This document shows, piece by piece, positions 17,150 through 26,157 of a DNA stretch of 64,000 bases. The translations under genes were made by a program, and so were the position numbers. The notes below the pieces were generated by a model that ran no database searches, had not been told where the DNA came from, and saw only the letters and a list, made by a program, of their open reading frames with translations. The DNA is taken from NCBI RefSeq assembly GCF_002920615.1, contig NZ_PQSU01000001.1:124001-188000 (forward strand), given 5' to 3'. Positions within the stretch are counted from its first letter, which is position 1, and every line of letters starts with the position of its first letter. The DNA comes from Streptomyces sp. Ru62 (lineage in GTDB: Bacteria > Actinomycetota > Actinomycetes > Streptomycetales > Streptomycetaceae).

Positions 17150-18555
17150 TCGAGGAACCACCGGGCCGGCGGCAGCGCGGTCGCGGCGGCGGCCAGTCGC
17201 TTCGAGCGCTCCGCCCGCGCGTCCGCCGGCAGGTTCAGCGCCTCGTGCAGGGCCCGTGCCGTCCCCGCGATGTCGTACGGGTTCACCACGAAGGCGTCCT
17301 CGCCCAGCTCCTCGTACGCCCCCGCCTCCCGCGACAGCACCAGCGCGCAGCCCTCGTCGGAGACGACGGGGACCTCCTTGGCGACCAGGTTCATGCCGTC
17401 CCGGATGGGGTTCACCAGGGCCACGTCGGCCAGCCGGTACGCGGCCAGGGAGCGGGCGAAGTCGTCCTTCACGTGCAGCACGACCGGGGTCCAGCCCGGT
17501 GTGCCGTACCGCTCGTTGATCTCGTCCGCGACCCGCCGCACCTCGGCGGTGTACTCGCGGTACACGGCGAGGTCCTGCCGGGACGGGTAGGCGAAGGCCA
17601 CGTGGACGACCTTCTCCCGCCACTCCGGGTGGTCCTCCAGGAGCTGCTCGTACGCCAGCAGCCCGCGCACGATGTTCTTGGAGAGCTCCGTCCGGTCCAC
17701 CCGGACGATCGTCTTCCGGCCCGCTCCGATCTCCGCCCGCAGCGCCGCCATCCGCTCGTCCACGTCCGGCTCGTGCGCCCGCTCGCGCAGGAAGTCCGCG
17801 TCCGCGCCCAGCCCGTGCACCCCGATCCGGGTGCCGGAGGGGATGCCGGGCCCGAGCACCGCGTGGCAGCAGTCCGTGAACGCGTCCGCCCACCGCCGGG
17901 TGAGGAACGCCGCCCGGTCCGCGCCCAGGATGCCGCTGAGCAGCTCGGCCGCGATGTCGTCGGGAAGGAGCCGGAAGTAGTCCGGCGGCGCCCACGGGGT
18001 GTGCGAGAAGTGGCCGATGCGCAGGTCGGGCCGGAGCTGCCGGAGCATCCGCGGGGCCAGGGCCAGGTGGTAGTCCTGGATCAGCACGGCCGCGCCCTCG
18101 GCCGCCTCCTCGGCCAGCGCCTCGGCGAACGCTCGGTTGTAGGCCTCGTACGACGCCCACTGCCGTCGGAAGCCGGCGTCGAAGACCGGCTCCAGCGGCG
18201 TCTGGTACAGCATGTGGTGGACGAACCAGAGCACCGAGTTGGCGATGCCGTTGTACGCCTCGGCGTGCACGGTCGCGTCGATGTCGAGCATCCGCACCCG
18301 CTGCCCGCCGGTCTCCTCGGCCGGCAGCAGCCCGCCGTCCGCGCGCCGGACGGCCGCCCGGTCGCCGTCGTCGAGCGCCGCGCACACCCACACCGAGTCC
18401 GCGTCGGATCCGATGGCGGACAGTCCCGAGACCAGCCCGCCGCCGCCCCGTCGGGCGTGCAGCGAGCCGTCCTCGCCCACCTGGTAGGAGACCGGGCCGC
18501 GGTTCGACGCGACCAGCACCTGAGCCTTTTGCGCAGCATCGAGCGTGGAAGCCAT
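17116..18555 (-). CDS. otsA: Trehalose-6-phosphate synthase (GT20)
   Basis: A 479-residue GT-B glycosyltransferase. It joins glucose from a nucleotide sugar to glucose-6-phosphate. Family motifs are present: ASNRGPVSY near the start, YNGIANSVLWFVHHMLY, IQDYHLALAPRML, FSHTPWAPPDYF and DGMNLVAKEV. The phosphate-binding region reads VDRTELSKNI instead of the E. coli VDRLDYTKGI, keeping the key Arg and Lys but changing the intervening residues. This is compatible with the GDP-glucose-using enzyme described in Streptomyces, but donor choice cannot be read directly. ATG 18555 is preferred to the in-frame start three codons upstream. gpgS lies upstream on the same strand. Confidence 0.9.
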   Translation of the reverse strand: MASTLDAAQKAQVLVASNRGPVSYQVGEDGSLHARRGGGGLVSGLSAIGSDADSVWVCAALDDGDRAAVRRADGGLLPAEETGGQRVRMLDIDATVHAEAYNGIANSVLWFVHHMLYQTPLEPVFDAGFRRQWASYEAYNRAFAEALAEEAAEGAAVLIQDYHLALAPRMLRQLRPDLRIGHFSHTPWAPPDYFRLLPDDIAAELLSGILGADRAAFLTRRWADAFTDCCHAVLGPGIPSGTRIGVHGLGADADFLRERAHEPDVDERMAALRAEIGAGRKTIVRVDRTELSKNIVRGLLAYEQLLEDHPEWREKVVHVAFAYPSRQDLAVYREYTAEVRRVADEINERYGTPGWTPVVLHVKDDFARSLAAYRLADVALVNPIRDGMNLVAKEVPVVSDEGCALVLSREAGAYEELGEDAFVVNPYDIAGTARALHEALNLPADARAERSKRLAAAATALPPARWFLDQLAALDPRPS

Positions 18556-18629
18556 ACGCCTCAACCTAGCCCGGCCCCGAACCGCTCAAACGTACGGCCC
18601 GCCCGGCGCGCCGACCGTATACGGCCCGT

Positions 18630-19574
18630 TCAGGCCACCTTCCGTTCGGCGTACTCCGCGATCTCCACCATGGGCGGCCGCTCCTCGGTGTCCACCGAGT
18701 AGGTGCGCGGCTCGAACCCTTCCTCCCCCCGCTCGAACTGGGTCAGCGCGGGCCGGATCAGATGGCCGCGGGCCAGCCGGAGCTGGGCGGTGCGGTAGAT
18801 CGCGGCGGCCATCCGGCCGAGCGCCTGCCCGTCCTGGTGCCGGTGCCTGCGCACGCCCACGTCGACCTGGGCCAGCGCGTCCAGGCCCACCAGGTGCAGC
18901 GCGTCCACCAGCATGCCCAGTTCCACGCCGTAGCCGACCGGGAACGGCAGCTGTTCCAGCAGCGTGCGGCGGGCCGCGTACTCGCCGCCCAGCGGCTGCA
19001 CGAACCCGGCGAGCTGCGGCCAGTGCATGTTCAGCAGCGGGCGGGCCATGAGTTCGGTGACCCGGCCGCCCTGCCCGGCACTGCCGCCGAGCGGGCGGTC
19101 GTACATCGCCTTGACCAGGTCGATGTCCGGGTCGGTGAGCAGCGGGCCGACGATCCCGGAGACGAAGTCGGAGGAGAACTCCTTGAGGTCCGCGTCGATG
19201 AAGCAGACGATGTCCCCGCCGGTGACCAGCAGCGACCGCCACAGCACCTCGCCCTTGCCGGGGACGGCCGGGATGCGCGGCAGGATGGCGTCGCGGTGGA
19301 CGACCCGGGCGCCGGCGCGCGCGGCGACCTGGGAGGTGCGGTCGGTGGAGCCGGAGTCGACGACCACGATCTCGTCGACGAGCGGCACCTGTTCCACGAG
19401 GTCGTGCCGGATGACCGCGACGATGTCGCCGACGGTCTCCTCCTCGTTGAGCGCGGGCAGGACGACGCTGATGGTCTGGCCCGTGCGCTGCTTGGCGGCG
19501 AGGATCTGGTGCAGCTGTCGGTCGGCCACGGACCAGGACCGGGTGGTCAGCCAGCGCTCGACTTCTTCCAGCAC
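18630..19574 (-). CDS. gpgS: Glucosyl-3-phosphoglycerate synthase (GT81)
   Basis: A 314-residue GT-A fold glycosyltransferase that transfers glucose from a nucleotide sugar to 3-phosphoglycerate, the first step to glucosylglycerate. The N-terminal SVVLPALNEEETVGDIV, the VVVDSGSTDRTS segment and the metal-binding DADLKEF are visible, as are PLGGEYAARRTLLEQLPFPV and the GVELGMLVD acceptor region. The product is a compatible solute or a precursor of methylglucose lipopolysaccharide. It is 74 bases upstream of otsA on the same strand, suggesting joint control of two glucose-based osmolyte pathways. A dedicated GpgP phosphatase is not seen nearby. Confidence 0.92.
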   Translation of the reverse strand: MLEEVERWLTTRSWSVADRQLHQILAAKQRTGQTISVVLPALNEEETVGDIVAVIRHDLVEQVPLVDEIVVVDSGSTDRTSQVAARAGARVVHRDAILPRIPAVPGKGEVLWRSLLVTGGDIVCFIDADLKEFSSDFVSGIVGPLLTDPDIDLVKAMYDRPLGGSAGQGGRVTELMARPLLNMHWPQLAGFVQPLGGEYAARRTLLEQLPFPVGYGVELGMLVDALHLVGLDALAQVDVGVRRHRHQDGQALGRMAAAIYRTAQLRLARGHLIRPALTQFERGEEGFEPRTYSVDTEERPPMVEIAEYAERKVA

Positions 19575-19707
19575 AGTCTGTGGCTCCTCACTCGTGTCTC
19601 GCGGTTCGGACGACTATCTCAACTGTCCCGGCCGTCGGTTACAGTCTTGAACAACGCCGATGACCATCGCATGTCGGGGGTCGGGTGCGTTCCACAACCG
19701 CATACCG

Positions 19708-19843
19708 CTCATCCAGAGGGGCAGAGGGACACGGCCCGGTGAAGCCCCGGCAACCCCCCTGACCGGACTCGTTCGCGCGAGGCTCACGGCCAGGGAAGGT
19801 GCCAATTCCGTCTCACGGCGAGATGCGTCGTGAGGAAGATGAG
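19708..19843 (+). ncRNA. SAM-I (S-box) riboswitch upstream of thrC
   Basis: All parts of the S-box aptamer can be traced. P1 is CTCATC (19708-19713) with GATGAG (19838-19843). The AGAG and GAGGGAC kink-turn, then CGGCCCGGTGAAGCCCCGG and CAACC form the P2/pseudoknot core. P3 is CCTGACCG with CGGCCAGG, capped by CTCG/CGAG. AAGGTGCCAATTCC forms J3/4, and P4 is CTCACG (19812-19817) with CGTGAG (19829-19834). The P1 3' strand borders and partly overlaps the purine-rich GAGGAGAAAGGG site before thrC. The control is therefore probably translational; whether S-adenosylmethionine turns the gene off or on cannot be read with confidence. Confidence 0.93.
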
Positions 19844-19862
19844 GAGAAAGGGCCTCGCCTCC

Positions 19863-21146
19863 ATGGCTGTGCAGACAGTTGCCACCACCAGCGAATCCAC
19901 CGTCGACCTCGGCCCCGCCGCGGCCCTGAGCTGTCGCGAGTGCGGTCACCGGGTGCCGCTCGGCCCGGTCTTCGCCTGCGAGGAGTGCTTCGGCCCGCTG
20001 GAGATCGCCTACGACTTCTCCGCCTACGACACCGAGGAACTGCGCCGCCGCATCGAGGCGGGTCCCGCGAACATCTGGCGCTACGCGCCCCTGCTGCCGG
20101 TGCCGGCGGACGTCGCCGACAAGCCGAACATCAACCCCGGCTGGACCAAGCTCGTCAAGGCCGACAACCTGGCCCGCGAGCTGGGCGTGACCGGCGGTCT
20201 GTACGTGAAGGACGACTCCGGCAACCCGACCCACTCCTTCAAGGACCGGGTCGTCGCCCAGGCCCTGGAGGCCGCCCGCGCCTTCGGCTTCACCACCCTG
20301 TCCTGCTCCTCCACCGGCAACCTGGCCGGCGCCGTCGGCGCCGCCGCCGCCCGCGCCGGCTTCCGCTCCTGCGTGTTCATCCCGCACGACCTGGAGCAGG
20401 GCAAGATCGTCATGGCGGCGGTCTACGGCGGTGAACTCGTCGGCATCGAGGGCAACTACGACGACGTGAACCGCTTCTGCTCCGAGTTGATCGGCGACCC
20501 GGCCGGCGAGGGCTGGGGCTTCGTCAACGTCAACCTGCGGCCGTACTACGCGGAGGGGTCCAAGACCCTGGCGTACGAGATCTGCGAGCAGCTCGGCTGG
20601 CGGCTGCCGGACCAGATCGTGGTCCCGATCGCCTCCGGCTCCCAGCTCACGAAGATCGACAAGGGGCTCCAGGAGCTGATCAAGCTCGGTCTGGTCGAGG
20701 ACAGGCCGTACAAGATCTTCGGCGCGCAGGCCGAGGGCTGCTCCCCGGTCTCCACCGCCTTCAAGGCCGGCCACGACGTCGTACGGCCCCAGAAGCCGAA
20801 CACCATCGCCAAGTCCCTGGCCATCGGCAACCCGGCCGACGGGCCGTACGTCCTGGACATCGCGCGCCGCACCGGCGGTGCCGTGGAGGACGTGACGGAC
20901 GAGGAGGTCGTGGACGCGATCAAGCTGCTCGCGCGGACCGAGGGCATCTTCGCGGAGACCGCAGGCGGTGTGACCGTCGGCGTCACCCGCAAGCTGCTGG
21001 AGGCGGGCGTGCTGGACCCGGCGAAGACCACGGTCGTCCTCAACACCGGCGACGGTTTGAAGACCCTGGACGCGGTGGCCGGGACCGGCCTCACCGCCAC
21101 CATCCGCCCGACCCTGGACTCCTTCCGAGAGGCCGGCCTGGCATGA
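19863..21146 (+). CDS. thrC: Threonine synthase
   Basis: A 427-residue PLP enzyme that converts O-phosphohomoserine to threonine and phosphate. The N-terminal zinc-finger-like CRECGHRVPLGPVFACEECF and the PLP lysine segment KDDSGNPTHSFKDR are typical of the family. SCSSTGNLAGAVGAAAA is the phosphate-binding loop and GDGLKTLD the C-terminal cofactor segment. ATG 19863 is chosen because the earlier in-frame GTG 19830 and ATG 19839 lie inside the riboswitch. The S-box upstream ties threonine synthesis to S-adenosylmethionine level, plausible because homoserine is shared with methionine synthesis. A CysO-like gene follows 148 bases downstream. Confidence 0.94.
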   Translation: MAVQTVATTSESTVDLGPAAALSCRECGHRVPLGPVFACEECFGPLEIAYDFSAYDTEELRRRIEAGPANIWRYAPLLPVPADVADKPNINPGWTKLVKADNLARELGVTGGLYVKDDSGNPTHSFKDRVVAQALEAARAFGFTTLSCSSTGNLAGAVGAAAARAGFRSCVFIPHDLEQGKIVMAAVYGGELVGIEGNYDDVNRFCSELIGDPAGEGWGFVNVNLRPYYAEGSKTLAYEICEQLGWRLPDQIVVPIASGSQLTKIDKGLQELIKLGLVEDRPYKIFGAQAEGCSPVSTAFKAGHDVVRPQKPNTIAKSLAIGNPADGPYVLDIARRTGGAVEDVTDEEVVDAIKLLARTEGIFAETAGGVTVGVTRKLLEAGVLDPAKTTVVLNTGDGLKTLDAVAGTGLTATIRPTLDSFREAGLA

Positions 21147-21294
21147 CAGGCGTGCCGCCGGGACGCCGAACGCGATCCGCGGGCCGGTGGCGGCCGATCG
21201 CGCCCACGCGGCGGCTGCCGCACCCGCACCACGGCCCCGCGTCCCTGGGGCGCCGCCCCGCCGTACCCGAGAACCCGACCGGAGGTCTCACCGC

Positions 21295-21570
21295 ATGAGC
21301 GTGACCGTTCGCATCCCCACCATCCTGCGCACCTACACCGGCGGGCAGGCCGAGGTCGCCGCCGAGGGCACGACGCTCGGCGAGGTCATCGCCGACCTGG
21401 AGAAGAACCACACGGGCATCGCCGCGCGCGTGCTGGACGACCAGGGCAAGCTGCGCCGGTTCGTCAACGTGTACGTCAACGACGACGACGTCCGTTTCGA
21501 GCAGGGCCTGGACACCGCGACCCCCGACGGGGCCGGCGTCTCGATCATCCCGGCGGTCGCCGGCGGCTGA
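21295..21570 (+). CDS. MoaD/ThiS family sulfur carrier protein, CysO-like
   Basis: A 91-residue ubiquitin-like protein ending in the diglycine needed for adenylation and thiocarboxylation (IIPAVAGG). The sequence SVTVRIPTILRTYTGGQ, LRRFVNVYVNDDDVRF and the ending closely resemble mycobacterial CysO as I remember it. CysO, with CysM and Mec+, makes cysteine from O-phosphoserine. The cysM and mec partners are not in this window. The gene has a GGAGG site 10 bases before ATG. Its place downstream of the S-box and thrC suggests a sulfur-amino-acid regulon. MoaD of molybdenum-cofactor synthesis is a less likely alternative. Confidence 0.85.
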   Translation: MSVTVRIPTILRTYTGGQAEVAAEGTTLGEVIADLEKNHTGIAARVLDDQGKLRRFVNVYVNDDDVRFEQGLDTATPDGAGVSIIPAVAGG

Positions 21571-21597
21571 GCCGCGGACCGGCGCGCTCATTACCTT

Positions 21598-21615
21598 CGG
21601 TAACCGCGGTTACCG
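21598..21615. promoter_or_regulatory. Perfect 18-base palindrome
   Basis: CGGTAACCGCGGTTACCG is a perfect inverted repeat 28 bases after the CysO-like stop and just before the terminator hairpin. It could be an operator or an additional 3' hairpin. Confidence 0.45.
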
Positions 21616-21627
21616 ACTGTTCGTCCG

Positions 21628-21662
21628 ATTGCCCCCTCCGTGAGAGAAACGGAGGGGGCAAT
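21628..21662 (+). terminator. Strong hairpin terminator after the CysO-like gene
   Basis: ATTGCCCCCTCCG (21628-21640) pairs perfectly with CGGAGGGGGCAAT (21650-21662) around a 9-base loop. It should end the thrC transcription unit. Confidence 0.85.
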
Positions 21663-22019
21663 TCTGTGTGATTGAGCGCGGTAGAGTTGGGGAACACGGC
21701 CCCGGCCTCCGGGTCGGGGGCCCTGGATTTCCTGCCGCCCGCCCGACAAGAAGTAGCCAAAGTGTGTGGGTTGTCTGCGGCTTTTGTGGCCTTTGTGGGG
21801 CCCGACTTGCCCTGAATTCGTATGAATTCTCGCCAGATTCCGGACCGTTCGCGTCCAGAATTCTCGTCCGATTGACCTGTTGCAGACGGCAGTTGGACAG
21901 ATACATTCAGCCGCGGTCGACGCGTTCCGGCGCACGCCCCCGACCAGTTGGGGGGTGAGGTCTGACCCGGGTCCGCGAAGTGTGGATCTGTGCAAGGGCC
22001 AGTAATAGGGGAGTTAGGC
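21663..22019 (+). other. Long AT-richer leader of the cold-shock gene
   Basis: This 357-base stretch before the cold-shock gene has unusually low GC around 21740-21910. It carries three GAATTC hexamers (21814, 21824 and 21858), of which the first two form an inverted repeat and the last two share GAATTCTCG. Cold-shock genes often have long structured leaders that sense temperature, so a 5' UTR role is plausible. A TTGACC at 21872 and TACATT at 21902 are promoter-like but 24 bases apart. Confidence 0.4.
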
Positions 22020-22223
22020 ATGGCTCAGGGCACCGTCAAGTGGTTCAACGCGGAGAAGGGGTACGGCTTCATCGCGGTCGACGGTGGTGCGGACGTCTTC
22101 GTCCACTACAGCGCGATTCAGATGGACGGCTACCGCACCCTGGAAGAGGGCCAGCGGGTCGAGTTCGAGATCTCGCAGGGCCAGAAGGGTCCGCAGGCCG
22201 ACATGGTTCGCGTCACCGCCTGA
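22020..22223 (+). CDS. Cold-shock protein, CspA family
   Basis: A 67-residue single cold-shock domain protein. RNP1 is KGYGFIAV and RNP2 is VFVHYSAI, the aromatic strands that bind single-stranded RNA and DNA. It should act as an RNA chaperone in the cytoplasm. ATG 22020 is preceded by GGGGAG at good spacing. It has its own perfect terminator, so it is monocistronic. A second cold-shock gene of different architecture lies at 47744. Confidence 0.95.
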   Translation: MAQGTVKWFNAEKGYGFIAVDGGADVFVHYSAIQMDGYRTLEEGQRVEFEISQGQKGPQADMVRVTA

Positions 22224-22235
22224 ACGTTTCTTGTC

Positions 22236-22273
22236 CGAAGGGCCCGCACCTCGCAGAGGGTGCGGGCCCTTCG
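22236..22273 (+). terminator. Hairpin terminator after the cold-shock gene
   Basis: CGAAGGGCCCGCACC (22236-22250) pairs perfectly with GGTGCGGGCCCTTCG (22259-22273), a 15-bp stem with an 8-base loop. Confidence 0.88.
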
Positions 22274-22332
22274 CCGTGCCCCGGTTCCGCTGTTCGCGTG
22301 CGGCTGACGGGGGCCTCCCACCCGACCAGGCG

Positions 22333-22395
22333 CTTGCACTCGACCATGCCGAGTGCTAATCATTGGCGTTAGCACTCTGAAGGTGAGAGTGACAG
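22333..22395. promoter_or_regulatory. Two CIRCE operators overlapping the groEL2 promoter
   Basis: Element 1 has CTTGCACTC (22333-22341), nine spacer bases and a perfect GAGTGCTAA (22351-22359). Element 2 has a perfect TTAGCACTC (22369-22377), nine bases and GAGTGACAG (22387-22395, 6 of 9). HrcA binds CIRCE and represses chaperone genes until heat stress. TTGCAC (22334-22339) and TAATCA (22357-22362), 17 bases apart, make a plausible housekeeping promoter inside element 1, so repressor binding would block polymerase. Confidence 0.92.
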
Positions 22396-22414
22396 CGAAG
22401 GACCGGGTCGGTGA

Positions 22415-24145
<1,731 letters not shown>

Positions 24146-24179
24146 TCGACCTGACGGTTGATCGCCTGTCCTACGGACC

Positions 24180-24220
24180 GAGGGCGGCACCCCCAGCTTC
24201 CGGCTGGGGGTGCCGCCCTC
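24180..24220 (+). terminator. groEL2 terminator
   Basis: A perfect 18-bp stem, GAGGGCGGCACCCCCAGC (24180-24197) with its complement (24203-24220), and a 5-base TTCCG loop. Confidence 0.92.
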
Positions 24221-24379
24221 GGGCGTTCCCGGGGTGGGACGAGGGTGTCCGGAATCACGTGAGGGGCTCCGGACCGGACCGGAACGCGGGCCGGTGCGCG
24301 GTGTTTACTTAAGACGCTGCAACAATGCGTGCGCACATACCAGCCGGTTCATCCCGTCCACTCACGAGGAGCCCCCCAC

Positions 24380-25507
24380 GTGACCGTCACCACGCCCCCC
24401 GCCTCCCGCGCGGCCCGCGTCCTGTCCCGCCCGCTCACGCTGAACGGCCTCACCGTTCCGAACCGGATCGTGATGGCGCCCATGACCCGCATGTTCTCGC
24501 CGGGCGGCGTCCCGGGCGAGGACGTGCGCTCGTACTACGCCCGCCGGGCGGCCGCCGGGGTCGGCCTCATCGTCACCGAGGGCACCTACGTGGGCCACCC
24601 GTCGGCCGGCCAGAGCGACCGCGTCCCGCGCTTCCACGGCGAGGAGCAGCTCGCGGGCTGGGCGAAGGTCGCCGAGGACGTGCACGCGGCCGGCGGCACC
24701 ATCGTCCCGCAGCTCTGGCACATCGGCATGGTCCGCAAGCAGGGCGACGCCCCCTTCCCGGACGCGCCCGCCGTCGGCCCCTCCGGCCTGGAGACCGCCG
24801 GCGCCGAGCCCACCGGCAAGGCGATGACGCAGACGGACGTGGACGACGTCATCGCCGCGTTCGCCGAGGCCGCTGCCGCCGCCGAGCGCATCGGCTTCGA
24901 CGGCGTGGAGCTCCACGGCGCCCACGGCTACCTCCTAGACCAGTTCCTGTGGGCGGGCACCAACCGCCGTACCGACGCGTACGGCGGCGACCCGGTGGCC
25001 CGCACCAGGTTCTCCGCGGAGATCGTCGCCGCGGTGCGTGCGGCGGTGTCACCGGACTTCCCGGTCATCTTCCGCTACTCGCAGTGGAAGCAGCAGGACT
25101 ACACCGCCCGGCTCGCCGAGACCCCCGAGGAGCTGGAGGCCATCCTCACCCCGCTCGCGGCGGCCGGTGTCGACGTCTTCCACGCCTCCACCCGCCGCTA
25201 CTGGCTGCCCGAGTTCGACGGCTCCGAGCTGAACCTGGCCGGCTGGACGAAGAAGCTCACCGGCAGGCCCGTCATCACCGTCGGCTCGGTCGGCCTCGAC
25301 GGCGACTTCATCAACGCCTTCCAGGGCGAGGGCTCCCCGGTCAAGGGCATCGACAACCTGCTGGACCGCCTGGAGGCCGACGAGTTCGACCTGGTGGCCA
25401 TCGGCCGCGCGCTGCTCCAGGACCCCGAGTGGGCGGCCAAGGTGCTCTCCGGCCGCTTCGACGAGCTCAAGCCGTACGACGCGGCGGCCGCGAAGACCCT
25501 GAGCTGA
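24380..25507 (+). CDS. NADH:flavin oxidoreductase, old yellow enzyme family
   Basis: A 375-residue FMN-dependent TIM-barrel ene-reductase. Family features include RPLTLNGLTVPNRIVMAPMTRM at the start, QLWHIG, the HGAHGYLLDQFLW active-site region, NRRTDAYGG and the C-terminal phosphate-binding VAIGRALLQDPEW. It should reduce activated C=C bonds using NAD(P)H; the natural substrate is unknown. GTG 24380 is chosen for the GAGGAG site 10 bases upstream. The 234-base upstream gap holds the groEL2 terminator and an AT-richer stretch at 24300-24330 that may be its promoter. Confidence 0.88.
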   Translation: MTVTTPPASRAARVLSRPLTLNGLTVPNRIVMAPMTRMFSPGGVPGEDVRSYYARRAAAGVGLIVTEGTYVGHPSAGQSDRVPRFHGEEQLAGWAKVAEDVHAAGGTIVPQLWHIGMVRKQGDAPFPDAPAVGPSGLETAGAEPTGKAMTQTDVDDVIAAFAEAAAAAERIGFDGVELHGAHGYLLDQFLWAGTNRRTDAYGGDPVARTRFSAEIVAAVRAAVSPDFPVIFRYSQWKQQDYTARLAETPEELEAILTPLAAAGVDVFHASTRRYWLPEFDGSELNLAGWTKKLTGRPVITVGSVGLDGDFINAFQGEGSPVKGIDNLLDRLEADEFDLVAIGRALLQDPEWAAKVLSGRFDELKPYDAAAAKTLS

Positions 25508-25536
25508 CCGGCGTCACCCCCGGGGGCCGCCGGCCG

Positions 25537-26109
25537 CTAGAGGTTGCCCATCGGCTCGATGTCGACCCGTACCGGCGTCCCCCACACCCGCAGCACCTCG
25601 TAGTCGGTGAACTCGTGCACCAGCCGGTACGCCATGGCGGGCCGGGAGCCGCGCCGCTGGGCGGCGAGATACGCCTCCGCCTCGCGCCGGTCCCGCCGCG
25701 GCGTCCCGCACAGCTGCCACTCCTGGCCGTTCCACAGCTCCGGCAGCCACCGCTGCTGCGCCTGCGGCCGGTCACCGCGGACGCCGTACCGGGAGGGGGC
25801 GGAGGGGGCCGGCTCGCCCGGCCGGGGCCGGCCGCCCTGGAACTCCGACCGGCGGGCGGCCCGGCGCCGGGTCTCGCACAGCAGGCACAGGTCGGGCGCG
25901 CTCTCGTCCACCGGTCCCTGCGGGTGCTCGGGGCAGCGGGTGGTGGGCGCGGCGGTGGTCACGGTGTCGTCCAGCAGGTCGAGGGCGCGCCGCAGGTCGT
26001 CCTTGATCTCGTGCAGCCGGGCGTCCGGCGTGTCGGCGGTCAGGGCCTCCCCGTGCTCCCCGAGCAGCCGGAGAGCCCGTCCTAGGGCGGTGAGCTGGGC
26101 GTGATTCAT
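25537..26109 (-). CDS. Hypothetical protein with Cys-rich motif
   Basis: A 190-residue protein I do not recognise. An N-terminal helical part (LRLLGEHGEAL, LHEIKDDLRRALDLLDD) is followed by CPEHP and CLLC, about 20 residues apart, which could bind zinc. The C-terminal half is rich in Trp and Arg and may form a small beta domain (LVHEFTDYEVLRVWGTPVRVD). ATG 26109 is chosen for the GGAGGAGG sequence upstream; the longer frame to 26151 adds non-conserved-looking residues. It is downstream of murQ's 3' region on the opposite side of a 48-base gap and shares its orientation. Confidence 0.65.
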   Translation of the reverse strand: MNHAQLTALGRALRLLGEHGEALTADTPDARLHEIKDDLRRALDLLDDTVTTAAPTTRCPEHPQGPVDESAPDLCLLCETRRRAARRSEFQGGRPRPGEPAPSAPSRYGVRGDRPQAQQRWLPELWNGQEWQLCGTPRRDRREAEAYLAAQRRGSRPAMAYRLVHEFTDYEVLRVWGTPVRVDIEPMGNL

Positions 26110-26157
26110 GTCGGTGGGTGCCTCCTCCCCTCCATGGTGCCCTGACCGCACGGTCCG

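Noticed and set aside
19830..19862. Upstream GTG/ATG starts for threonine synthase
   Set aside because: They fall inside the S-box aptamer; ATG 19863 gives the expected N terminus.
21872..21907. Promoter TTGACC/TACATT before the cold-shock gene
   Set aside because: Spacing of 24 bases is too long for a housekeeping promoter.
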